Assembly (NCBI GenBank): GCA_038251625.1
Contig: JBBSBE010000124.1
Location: 1 to 11,653, forward strand
Origin: JBBQXK01 sp038251625
Lineage (GTDB): Bacteria > Pseudomonadota > Alphaproteobacteria > Rhodobacterales > Rhodobacteraceae
Direction of reading: 5' to 3'
Length of the DNA: 11,653 bases
Shown: piece by piece, positions 1 through 6,393 of the stretch
Numbering within the stretch: position 1 is the stretch's first letter
Layout of the letters: each line of letters starts with the position of its first letter
Notes under the pieces: model-generated
Told to the model about the DNA's origin: nothing
The model's input: the letters and a program-made list of their open reading frames with translations, nothing else
Databases searched by the model: none
Position numbers and translations under genes: made by a program

Positions 1-18
1 GTGGACCGGACGGCATGA
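1..18 (+). CDS. 3' end of an upstream gene (possibly lysA)
   Basis: Reading from base 1, the codons give V-D-R-T-A followed by TGA at 16-18. The TGA overlaps the ATG of the next gene in the 4-base pattern ATGA, which is typical of translationally coupled genes. Only five residues are visible, so the product cannot be identified from sequence. In Rhodobacterales the gene before the DUF4175 gene is often diaminopimelate decarboxylase (lysA), which is why lysA is suggested; that is inference from remembered gene order. Confidence 0.4.
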   Translation: MDRTA

Positions 19-2645
19 CCGACAGCCTGAACGACGCCACGCTATCACGCCTGAAAACGCCCCTGCGGCTTACGCTGGCGGGGCTTTGGGCCGAAAGGTT
101 GGCACGCGCGTTCTGGCCGCTCTGGTCGGTGCTGGCGGCAGCCCTGGCAGCGCTGGCGCTGGGGCTTCAGGATATCGTGCCGGTCGAGGCTGTCTGGATC
201 GGGCTTGTGGCCGCAGTCGCGGGGGCGGGCTGGTCGCTTTGGACCGGTTTTCAGGCCTTCCGGCGCCCGCGTCTTGCCGATGCCATCGTCCGCCTTGATG
301 CGACGCTGCCCGGGCGCCCGCTGGCGGCCTTGGCCGACAGTCTGGCCATCGGCACCACCGACCCCGCCTCGCAGGCGGTATGGGAAGCGCACCGCAACCG
401 CATGGCCGCCCGCACCAAAGGCGCAGCCCCGGTGCGCCCGGACCTGCGGCTGGCACGCCGCGATCCGTTTGGCCTGCGCTACGTGGCGCTTACGGCGCTG
501 GTCATGGCGCTTCTGTTCGGCTCGCTCTGGCGCGTGGCCACCGTCACCGGCATGGCGCCCGGATCCGCCGAGGCGCTGGCGTTGGGTCCAAGCTGGGAAG
601 GTTGGGTCCAGCCGCCACCCTATACCGGCAAGCCCGCGCTTTACCTCAACGACATCACGCGCGACGAATTTGCCGTGCCCGTGGGCAGCCGCGTGCAGAT
701 CCGGCTTTACGGTGAGGTGGGGGCGCTGACGCTTGCCGAAACCGTGTCGGCCCGGCCCGGCACCGACGTGCCGCCCGCATCGGACCCGTCGCAGGATTTC
801 GAAATCCGCCAGTCGGGCCAGATCGATATCCAGGGCCCGAACGGCCGCAGTTGGGCCATCGCCGCGACGCCCGACAAGACGCCCCTTGTCGAGGCCACGG
901 CCCCCGCGACGCGCGAACAGGACGGCAGGATGCGCCTGCCCTTCAAGGCCGAGGATGATTACGGCGTGACCGGCGGCAACGCCACGATCTCGCTCGACCT
1001 GCCTGCGATCACGCGCCGCTACGGGCTGACGATCGATCCCGAGCCGCGCGAAGATCTGATCCTTGATCTGCCGATGCCGATCCGTGGAAACCGCGCGACC
1101 TTTGAAGAGGCGCTGATCGACGATATCTCGAAGCACCCCTTTGCCAACATGCCGGTGCAGGTGCGCCTGTCTGCCACCGATGCCGCGGGGCAAACCGGCC
1201 TTTCGCAACCGATCACGATGGTCCTGCCCGGCAAGCGCTTCTTCGATCCGCTTGCGGCCGCGATCATCGAGTTGCGGCGCGATATCCTGTGGAACCGCGC
1301 CAATGCGCCCAGCACCGTGCAAATCCTGAAGGCCATCACCAACAAACCCGAAGGTTTCATCCGCAACGAACGTGCGTGGCTGCGGCTGCGGGTGGCGCTG
1401 CGCCGGCTTGATCTGGAAAAGGCCAGCCTCACACCGGAGGCGCGTGACGAGATTGCCGAACAGCTTTGGGAAATCTCGCTGATGGTGGAAGAGGGCGATC
1501 TTTCCTCTGCGCTCGAGCGGATGAAGCGCGCGCAGGACAAGCTGGCGGAAGCGATGAAGAACGGCGCCGATCCAGCCGAGATCCAGCGCCTGATGGACGA
1601 ATACCGCGAGGCGACGCGGGATTACATGGCCGAACTCGGGCGGCAGGCCAAACTGCGCGAGGATGGCACGGACGAGCCCGGCCAGAGCGACCAGTCCATG
1701 CGCTTCAACCAGGATCAGTTGCAGGAGCTTTTCGACAAGCTGCAACAGCTGATGGAAGAGGGCCGCATGGACGAGGCCGCCGACCTGATGGCGAAGATCC
1801 AGCAGCTGATGGAAAACATGCAGGTCGAGCTTGACCCCAACGGCAGCGGTGGGCAGGGCCAGCCCAACCCCGCGATGCGCGATCTGGGCGAGGCGCTGCG
1901 CGACCAGCAGGGCCTGTCGGATGAGGCGTTCCGCGAGTTGCAGCGTCAGTACGGCCAAGAACAGGGCCAGGACGGTCAGCAAGGCCAACAGGGCCAACAG
2001 GGTCAGGATGGCCAGCAGGGTCAGGGGCAGCAGGGCCAGCAGGGTCAGCAGGGTCAGGGCCAGCAAGGCCAGAACGGCGAGGGGCAGCAAGGCGAAGGAC
2101 AGCAAGGCCAGAACAACGGGCAGGGCCAGGGTCAGGCACAGGGCGGTCTGTCCGACCGCCAGCGCGCCTTGCGCGACCGGCTGAACCAGCTCGGCAATGG
2201 CCAGTTGCCCGGCGATGGCAGTGCCGCAGGCGAAGAGGGTCGGCGCCAGCTTGATGAAGCGGGCCGCGCGATGGATGAGGCCGAGCGGGCGCTGCGCAAT
2301 GGCGACCTTGGCGGTGCGCTCGACCGTCAGGCCGAGGCGATGGAGGCTTTGCGCGAAGGAATGCGCAACTTCGGACAGGCCATGGCCGAGGAACAGCAGC
2401 GCCAGAATGGCGGCGCGGCGCAGGGCGAGGCCTTTGGGCGCGCCGATCCCAACTCTGCCCGCGATCCCCTTGGCCGCGAACCCGGCGAGGGCGCGCGCAT
2501 CGGTTCAGACCGCAACATGTTGCAGGGCGAGGATATGGGCCGCCGGGCAGAAGAGCTTTTGGGTGAAATTCGCCGTCGTCAGGGTGAACTCGCACGGCCC
2601 GACGCCGAACGCGACTATCTCAAGCGGCTCCTCGACATGTTCTAG
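15..2645 (+). CDS. DUF4175 / TIGR02302 family membrane-anchored protein
   Basis: An 876-residue protein of the DUF4175 (TIGR02302) family, a large alphaproteobacterial envelope protein of unknown function. Three hydrophobic segments are visible at about residues 32-51, 58-78 and 153-173. They are followed by the family hallmark WVQPPPYTGKPALYL (197-211), a beta-rich region, and a long charged, probably coiled-coil region (about 460-640) rich in Gln, Met and Glu. Residues 647-711 are an almost pure Gly/Gln repeat, and a charged helical tail ends the protein. The bulk after the third TM segment is probably periplasmic. The ATG at 15 is chosen because it overlaps the upstream stop (ATGA) and gives the full family-like N terminus. 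The gene converges on the zinc-ribbon gene 33 bp away. No enzymatic motif was recognised. The family call is firm; the function is unknown. Confidence 0.9.
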   Translation: MTDSLNDATLSRLKTPLRLTLAGLWAERLARAFWPLWSVLAAALAALALGLQDIVPVEAVWIGLVAAVAGAGWSLWTGFQAFRRPRLADAIVRLDATLPGRPLAALADSLAIGTTDPASQAVWEAHRNRMAARTKGAAPVRPDLRLARRDPFGLRYVALTALVMALLFGSLWRVATVTGMAPGSAEALALGPSWEGWVQPPPYTGKPALYLNDITRDEFAVPVGSRVQIRLYGEVGALTLAETVSARPGTDVPPASDPSQDFEIRQSGQIDIQGPNGRSWAIAATPDKTPLVEATAPATREQDGRMRLPFKAEDDYGVTGGNATISLDLPAITRRYGLTIDPEPREDLILDLPMPIRGNRATFEEALIDDISKHPFANMPVQVRLSATDAAGQTGLSQPITMVLPGKRFFDPLAAAIIELRRDILWNRANAPSTVQILKAITNKPEGFIRNERAWLRLRVALRRLDLEKASLTPEARDEIAEQLWEISLMVEEGDLSSALERMKRAQDKLAEAMKNGADPAEIQRLMDEYREATRDYMAELGRQAKLREDGTDEPGQSDQSMRFNQDQLQELFDKLQQLMEEGRMDEAADLMAKIQQLMENMQVELDPNGSGGQGQPNPAMRDLGEALRDQQGLSDEAFRELQRQYGQEQGQDGQQGQQGQQGQDGQQGQGQQGQQGQQGQGQQGQNGEGQQGEGQQGQNNGQGQGQAQGGLSDRQRALRDRLNQLGNGQLPGDGSAAGEEGRRQLDEAGRAMDEAERALRNGDLGGALDRQAEAMEALREGMRNFGQAMAEEQQRQNGGAAQGEAFGRADPNSARDPLGREPGEGARIGSDRNMLQGEDMGRRAEELLGEIRRRQGELARPDAERDYLKRLLDMF
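1953..2147 (+). repeat. Gly/Gln-rich tandem repeat inside the DUF4175 gene
   Basis: About 195 bp encode 65 residues made almost only of Gly and Gln, with scattered Asp, Glu, Asn and Ala (GQQGQQGQ-type units). At DNA level the repeats are variants of CAGGGCCAG, CAGGGTCAG and CAAGGCCAA. Glycine codons vary among GGC, GGT and GGG and glutamine codons between CAG and CAA, so copies have diverged at silent positions while the amino-acid pattern is kept. Such a tract is expected to be disordered and may vary in length between strains by slippage. Confidence 0.9.
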
Positions 2646-2659
2646 GCGCCACCAGCGCC
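2645..2659. terminator. Small hairpin between convergent genes
   Basis: GGCGC (2645-2649), loop CACCA and GCGCC (2655-2659) form a perfect 5-bp G/C stem. The stem starts at the last base of the TAG stop of the DUF4175 gene. The 33-bp gap to the stop of the convergent zinc-ribbon gene is otherwise G/C-rich with no clear T run on either strand. It could act as a weak bidirectional terminator, but chance palindromes are common at this GC content. Confidence 0.3.
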
Positions 2660-2678
2660 CTTCGCAGCGGCGCGCCCC

Positions 2679-3566
2679 TCAGCCGGAAATGCCGCGGATC
2701 GCCTGCGCGGCAGTTTCCATCGCATTGTCGAGCCACGAACGGCCCGCATCAATCGCACGGATATAGGCCGAAAGCGTGGGTTCGGTGCCTGGAATGGCTG
2801 CCGCGATCCGTGGTGCCATGACATAGACGGCCAGCAGAACGACCCCGACAACCAGCATGAAGGTAAACCCGGTGCGGAAACCGCTGGTGCGTATCACAGG
2901 CTCTGGTTCCGGGGTCGCCGTGCTGTCTTCACGCGCCTCGCTGCCTGCACGCAGGGTGGAATTGATCATGTCGATGTCAGGCAGCAGATCGCGCCGCTGC
3001 GCCGGCTTGTCGGTCGTACCCTCGTCAAAGGCCTTGTCTTGCGGGTCACGCACAGGCGAAAAATCCCGCGCGGCGGCGACAAGGCCCAGATCGGGCTGCA
3101 CTTCGATCCCGCGTTCTGCCTCGGCCTTGCGCGCCTCGGTTTCGCGTTCGGCTTCCTCGCGCAGAACGGCAAGCACGGAATCGTCAATCGCACGGCGTTG
3201 ACGCGGCAGCGACGTGTCTGGCGGCGGGGTTGGCGCATCTGCACCGGCATCCGCGTCGGCGGCGACTTCCGCTGCGACCTCCGCTTCGGTTTCGGCCTCA
3301 GGCGGGGTTTCGGTTGCCGGAACCGGTTCAGGAACAACCTTCAGGCCCGCGTGCGCGGTACCATCCGTCTCAAGCGGCGCCTGTGTCTCTTCCGGTACGG
3401 GCTCACCCAAAAGCGCCTTCTCGGCCTCGGCTTCAGCCTCGGCGGACGGATGCATCTGGAACCAGGAATGCCCGCAATTTGAACATTGCACATCCCGGCC
3501 AGCGGAAGGGATGGCCCCTTCGTCCACTTCATACTGCGCGTCGCAGTTCGTACAGGTAATGCGCAT
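2679..3566 (-). CDS. Zinc-ribbon (MJ0042-type) single-TM protein
   Basis: A 295-residue protein with an N-terminal zinc ribbon: C5-x2-C8 and C28-x2-C31 followed by GHSWFQ, the MJ0042/zinc_ribbon_4 pattern. Residues 41-120 are acidic and Ala/Pro/Glu-rich and probably disordered. A charged helix lies at 121-153 and a short motif DLLPDIDMINSTLR at 193-206. One transmembrane segment covers about 233-251, and the last 40 residues are amphipathic. The zinc ribbon is probably cytoplasmic and the tail periplasmic. ATG 3566 is chosen because AGGGA ends six bases before it and family members begin M-R-x-T-C; ATG 3569 (one residue longer) is possible, and longer versions lack family-like sequence. The gene is divergent from ftsE and convergent with the DUF4175 gene. 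Its function is unknown; a metal or redox-responsive envelope role is only a guess. Confidence 0.88.
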   Translation of the reverse strand: MRITCTNCDAQYEVDEGAIPSAGRDVQCSNCGHSWFQMHPSAEAEAEAEKALLGEPVPEETQAPLETDGTAHAGLKVVPEPVPATETPPEAETEAEVAAEVAADADAGADAPTPPPDTSLPRQRRAIDDSVLAVLREEAERETEARKAEAERGIEVQPDLGLVAAARDFSPVRDPQDKAFDEGTTDKPAQRRDLLPDIDMINSTLRAGSEAREDSTATPEPEPVIRTSGFRTGFTFMLVVGVVLLAVYVMAPRIAAAIPGTEPTLSAYIRAIDAGRSWLDNAMETAAQAIRGISG

Positions 3567-3605
3567 CATCCGTCCCTGGCCCATTCCGGGTCTTCGCTTC
3601 GGGAT

Positions 3606-3634
3606 CTTGTAACCTCCCCGGGGGTTAACGCCAA
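3606..3634 (-). promoter_or_regulatory. Candidate sigma-70-type promoter for the zinc-ribbon gene
   Basis: Read on the minus strand there is a -35-like TTGGCG (3634-3629) and a -10-like TACAAG (3611-3606), each matching consensus at 4 of 6 bases and separated by exactly 17 bp. Transcription would start near 3599, leaving a leader of about 33 bases that contains the AGGGA ribosome binding site. The match is only moderate, but the geometry is right and it sits in the divergent intergenic region where a promoter is needed. Confidence 0.4.
3610..3627. promoter_or_regulatory. 18-bp near-palindrome (possible operator)
   Basis: TAACCTCCCCGGGGGTTA is an inverted repeat that pairs except for one T/G position and the central C/C. 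It lies inside the spacer of the candidate zinc-ribbon promoter and touches its -10, a usual place for a repressor site. It is also about 100 bp upstream of the ftsE start, so it could affect both divergent units. No known regulator motif was recognised. Confidence 0.35.
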
Positions 3635-3729
3635 GCGTTTGTGGTAAACACGTGCAACACGCCGTTGAAACTGCGGCATCGTTGCGCGATGGTTGCGCCC
3701 GACCGCGCCGCCCGGGGAGTTGCCACCGC

Positions 3730-4401
3730 ATGATCGCATTCGAAAATGTCGCCATCAGCTACGGCGGCGCCGATCTGCTGGAAGCGGTCAGCCTTCGCCT
3801 TGCACCCGGCAGCTTTCATTTTCTGACCGGCCCGTCGGGCGCGGGAAAAACCACGTTCCTCAAGCTTTGCTACGCCGAATTGCGCGCAACCAAGGGCCGC
3901 GTCACGCTCTTTGACCGCGATGTGACCAGCCTGAGCCGCGATGAAGTGGCCCGCACCCGCCGCCGCATGGGCGTCGTGCATCAGAATTGCCAGTTTCTTG
4001 ACCATCTGCCGCTTGCCGCCAATGTCACCCTGCCGCTTGCGGTGTCGGACCGGCCTGTCGATACCAAGGATCTGGCGGATCTTCTGGGTTGGGTCGGGCT
4101 TGGGGCGCTGACCGATGCCCTGCCGCCGCAACTTTCGGGGGGCGAGCGCCAGCGCGCCGCACTGGCCCGGGCCATCATCATGGGACCAGACGTGATTCTG
4201 GCGGACGAACCCACCGGCAACCTCGATTGGGAGATGTCGCTGAAGCTGCTGACCCTGCTGCTGGAACTGAACCGGATGGGCAAGACGGTCCTTGTGGCGA
4301 CGCATGACCTCAACCTCATCCGCACGGCCAAGGCGCAAGTGCCTGCACGCGTGCTGCGCATCTCGCAGCGACGGGTACAACTGGCCGGGGCCGATCTGTG
4401 A
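3730..4401 (+). CDS. ftsE: Cell division ATP-binding protein FtsE
   Basis: A 223-residue ABC ATPase, the usual FtsE length. Visible motifs are Walker A GPSGAGKT (34-41), Q-loop Q85, signature LSGGE (135-139), Walker B VILADE (155-160) with catalytic E160, and the H-loop H192. FtsE pairs with FtsX at the inner membrane, and ATP hydrolysis controls periplasmic peptidoglycan hydrolases at the division site. ATG 3730 is chosen because GGGGAG (3714-3719) lies ten bases upstream and the protein then starts MIAFENV like its family; an in-frame ATG at 3652 would add 26 residues without family character. The stop overlaps the ftsX ATG by one base (TGATG). The following ftsX and plsC genes make this an operon. 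Confidence 0.95.
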   Translation: MIAFENVAISYGGADLLEAVSLRLAPGSFHFLTGPSGAGKTTFLKLCYAELRATKGRVTLFDRDVTSLSRDEVARTRRRMGVVHQNCQFLDHLPLAANVTLPLAVSDRPVDTKDLADLLGWVGLGALTDALPPQLSGGERQRAALARAIIMGPDVILADEPTGNLDWEMSLKLLTLLLELNRMGKTVLVATHDLNLIRTAKAQVPARVLRISQRRVQLAGADL

Positions 4402-5291
4402 TGGCGCGCAAATCCGATATGGGGCCGGGCATCGCCCCCCTGCGCGTGGTGCCCCCCACGGGGCCGACCTCGTGGCTGACCAGTTTCACCGCCGCCGCGA
4501 TGGCCTTTCTTGCGGTCTTTGCGCTTGCGCTGTCGCTGGCGGCCGGGCGTCTGGCCGACCGGTGGAGCGCATCGCTTCAGCACAGCGCAACCGTGCGCAT
4601 TTCCGCCCCGCCCGAACAGATGCCCGCGCAGATCCGCGCGGTACTGGACGTGCTGGCCACCACACCCGGCGTCGCCTCTGCCCGCGCGCTGACCGAAGCC
4701 GAACAGCGCGCCCTCCTCGCACCGTGGTTCGGCCCCGACCTGCCGCTCGATGCCCTGCCGATCCCGCGCCTGATCGAGATCACCGAGGCCGACCCCGGCT
4801 ATGATGGCGAGGGGCTGCGCCTGCGCCTGACCGCCGAGGCGCCCGGGGCCGTGCTTGACGATCACACCCGCTGGCGCCGCCCGCTGGTCACCGCCGCCGC
4901 GCGGTTGCGGCTGCTTGGTGCGCTCTCGATCGGGCTGATCGGGGCCACCTTGGCCGCGATGATCACGCTGGCCGCTTCGGCGGCGCTGGCGGCAAACAGC
5001 CAGGTGATCGGCGTGCTGCGTCTTGTGGGCGCGCGCGATTCCTACATCGCGCGGGCGTTCGTGCGCCGTTTCACCGCGCGTGCGTTCTGGGGCGCGATGG
5101 TCGGCGCCGTCGCGGGCACCATCGGCGTGGCCGCCCTGCCTGCGGCCGATGCTGCGGGCGGGTTTCTGACCGGCCTCGGCTTCACCGGCGCAGGCTGGCT
5201 CTTGCCCCTGACGCTGCCCGTCCTTGCCGCCGCCGTGGCCTTTGTCGCCACGCGCATCGCCGCGTTCCGCAAATTGCGAGAGATCACCTGA
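4401..5291 (+). CDS. ftsX: Cell division protein FtsX
   Basis: A 296-residue FtsX-type permease. A first TM segment at about residues 28-50 is followed by a periplasmic domain (51-170) and three more TM segments (about 171-195, 228-248 and 266-286), the four-TM FtsX layout. The stretch VIGVLRLVGARDSYIARAF (202-220) is the conserved cytoplasmic loop of the FtsX/MacB permease superfamily. FtsX anchors FtsE and passes its conformational change to peptidoglycan hydrolases or their activators. ATG 4401 shares one base with the ftsE stop; a GTG at 4398, one codon earlier, is an equally coupled alternative. The stop again overlaps the next ATG by one base (TGATG at 5289-5293), so ftsE, ftsX and plsC are probably made in coupled fashion. 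No EnvC-like partner gene is in the window. Confidence 0.93.
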   Translation: MARKSDMGPGIAPLRVVPPTGPTSWLTSFTAAAMAFLAVFALALSLAAGRLADRWSASLQHSATVRISAPPEQMPAQIRAVLDVLATTPGVASARALTEAEQRALLAPWFGPDLPLDALPIPRLIEITEADPGYDGEGLRLRLTAEAPGAVLDDHTRWRRPLVTAAARLRLLGALSIGLIGATLAAMITLAASAALAANSQVIGVLRLVGARDSYIARAFVRRFTARAFWGAMVGAVAGTIGVAALPAADAAGGFLTGLGFTGAGWLLPLTLPVLAAAVAFVATRIAAFRKLREIT

Positions 5292-6016
5292 TGCCCCGCC
5301 TCATCCAATGGCCGCTGTCGATCCTGTTCGTCGTGCAGATGTATGTGGCGATGGTGCTTTTCGCGCTGGTCCTCACGCCCTTCGCCTTCGCCCGCCGCGA
5401 CATGGCCTTTTTCACGATCCACAGCTATTGCCGCTGGGTGCGCTTTACGGCCCGCTACATGGTGGGCCTGAGGTCCGAGGTGCGGGGGCCCGTGCCCACA
5501 GGCGAAGTGTTGGTCGCCGCCAAGCATCAAAGCTTTTTCGACATCATCATCCTCGTGTCGGTCCTGCCGCGCCCCAAGTTCATCATGAAATCCGAACTGC
5601 GCTGGACCCCCATCCTTGGTTACTACGCATGGCGCATTGGCTGCATTCCGGTGAACCGGGGCAAGCGGGGGCAGGCGATCACCGAGATGAAGGCGCGCGT
5701 GGCCGCCGGTACGTCCTTTCCCGGTCAACTGGTGATCTATCCGCAAGGCACGCGCGTGGCGCCGGGAAAACACTTGCCCTACAAGGTGGGTACAGGGCTT
5801 CTTTACGAACAGCTTGCCCAGCCCTGCCACCCCGTCGCCTGCAACGTCGGCGTGTTCTGGCCCCGGCGCGGCATCTACCGCAAACCGGGGCTGGCGGTGG
5901 TGGAATTCCTTCCCCCCATCCCCCCCGGCAAGCCCGTCGCGGCCTTCATGGCCGAACTTGAGGCGACGGTGGAAACGCACTCCAAACGCCTGATGGCCGA
6001 GGCGGGGTTTCGATAA
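5291..6016 (+). CDS. 1-acyl-sn-glycerol-3-phosphate acyltransferase (PlsC family)
   Basis: A 241-residue PlsC-family membrane acyltransferase that would move a fatty acyl group onto lysophosphatidic acid or another lysophospholipid at the inner membrane. A hydrophobic N-terminal segment covers about residues 8-34. The catalytic block HQSFFD supplies H79 and D84 of the H-x4-D motif, GYYAWRIGCIPVNRG (110-124) is block II, IYPQGTR (149-155) is block III, and the stretch around 186-193 resembles block IV. Block III has Gln where the classical FPEGTR motif has Glu. The ATG overlaps the ftsX stop by one base, so this is the third gene of the ftsEX operon. These bacteria often have several plsC paralogues, so substrate and gene symbol cannot be fixed from sequence. 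Confidence 0.9.
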   Translation: MPRLIQWPLSILFVVQMYVAMVLFALVLTPFAFARRDMAFFTIHSYCRWVRFTARYMVGLRSEVRGPVPTGEVLVAAKHQSFFDIIILVSVLPRPKFIMKSELRWTPILGYYAWRIGCIPVNRGKRGQAITEMKARVAAGTSFPGQLVIYPQGTRVAPGKHLPYKVGTGLLYEQLAQPCHPVACNVGVFWPRRGIYRKPGLAVVEFLPPIPPGKPVAAFMAELEATVETHSKRLMAEAGFR

Positions 6017-6020
6017 CGCC

Positions 6021-6059
6021 CGTGCCGGATTTTTGTGCTTTGCAGAGCGAAGCGGCACG
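6021..6059. terminator. Inverted repeat after plsC
   Basis: CGTGCCG (6021-6027) and CGGCACG (6053-6059) are perfect 7-bp complementary arms, with 25 bases between them containing a weaker internal pairing (GCTT/GAGC around TGCA). It starts five bases after the plsC stop codon, where a terminator or RNA-processing hairpin would be expected. There is no T run after the second arm on the plus strand, so an intrinsic terminator is not proven. Confidence 0.35.
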
Positions 6060-6263
6060 CTACAAATCCAAGACGGGTCCACAGCATTGGTCTTTGTGCG
6101 CTCTCAATGCACTGAAAGTATAAAATATTCTGAAGCCTATTGCGGCCACCAGCCAAACCACCGGCGCACCAAAGACGAGGGGGCCGAGAAGAAAAACGCC
6201 TGCGCCCGCGCCCCCCACCTGACTTGCCTGTTGATGCAGTGACAGTCTGTCTTCCTTCGCCAC
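6060..6263 (-). CDS. Doubtful small membrane protein ORF
   Basis: A 67-codon minus-strand reading frame from GTG 6263 to TAG 6062-6060. It would encode a polar start (VAKEDRLSLHQQAS), a hydrophobic stretch of about 30 residues around FLLGPLVFGAPVVWLVAAIG, and a basic/polar tail, an arrangement typical of small single-TM or hairpin proteins. A weak GGAA lies six bases before the GTG. Against it, third-position G/C is clearly lower than in the neighbours, rare codons AGA and ATA occur, and no family was recognised. It may be a real accessory gene, a remnant of one, or a chance frame. Confidence 0.22.
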   Translation of the reverse strand: MAKEDRLSLHQQASQVGGAGAGVFLLGPLVFGAPVVWLVAAIGFRIFYTFSALRAHKDQCCGPVLDL

Positions 6264-6336
6264 ACGATGTTCCGCGTGTCCGCAACCGGCTCGATCCACA
6301 CCTTCGCACCTGAACACGATCCTTGCCCCACCCCCA

Positions 6337-6365
6337 TTGACAGCAGCCTGCCGCCCCGCCACCAG
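6337..6365 (+). promoter_or_regulatory. Candidate promoter of the MFS/MBL/DinB unit
   Basis: TTGACA at 6337-6342 is a perfect -35 hexamer, rare by chance in G/C-rich DNA. Seventeen bases later lies CACCAG, a poor -10. A start near 6372 would leave about 21 bases before the ATG at 6394, just room for the GGAG ribosome site. The -35 and spacing to the gene support the call; the weak -10 lowers it. Confidence 0.28.
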
Positions 6366-6393
6366 AGGCGCGCGCCACCAACCGGAGCAGGCG

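Larger units (their letters stand above)
6017..6393. other. 377-bp region with no clear gene
   Basis: Between plsC and the MFS gene there is no ORF with family resemblance on either strand. The region holds a 7-bp inverted repeat just after plsC, an AT-rich island at 6101-6140 (27 of 40 bases A/T), a possible minus-strand small membrane ORF, and a perfect TTGACA at 6337-6342 that may be the -35 of the MFS promoter. Base composition in its first half differs from the surrounding genes, so it may be a decayed or recently acquired segment. Confidence 0.6.

Noticed and set aside
45..2105. A 686-codon open frame on the minus strand opposite the DUF4175 gene, with a Leu-rich start.
   Set aside because: It mirrors the codon pattern of the plus-strand gene. 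The Leu run is just the reverse complement of the Gly/Gln repeat, there is no family resemblance, and the plus-strand protein is a recognised family.
1953..2147. The short regular repeats could be mistaken for a CRISPR array.
   Set aside because: There are no unique spacers; units are about 6-9 bases, remain in frame and encode Gly/Gln within a long gene.
3567..3755. An N-terminal extension of the zinc-ribbon protein by up to 63 residues.
   Set aside because: The added residues are not family-like, they would run over the candidate promoter and into the ftsE leader, and the ATG at 3566 has a good ribosome site and the typical M-R-x-T-C start.
5042..6082. A 346-codon minus-strand frame opposite the ends of ftsX and plsC.
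   Set aside because: Both plus-strand genes are clear, and the antisense translation is polar, His/Arg-rich and without family features.
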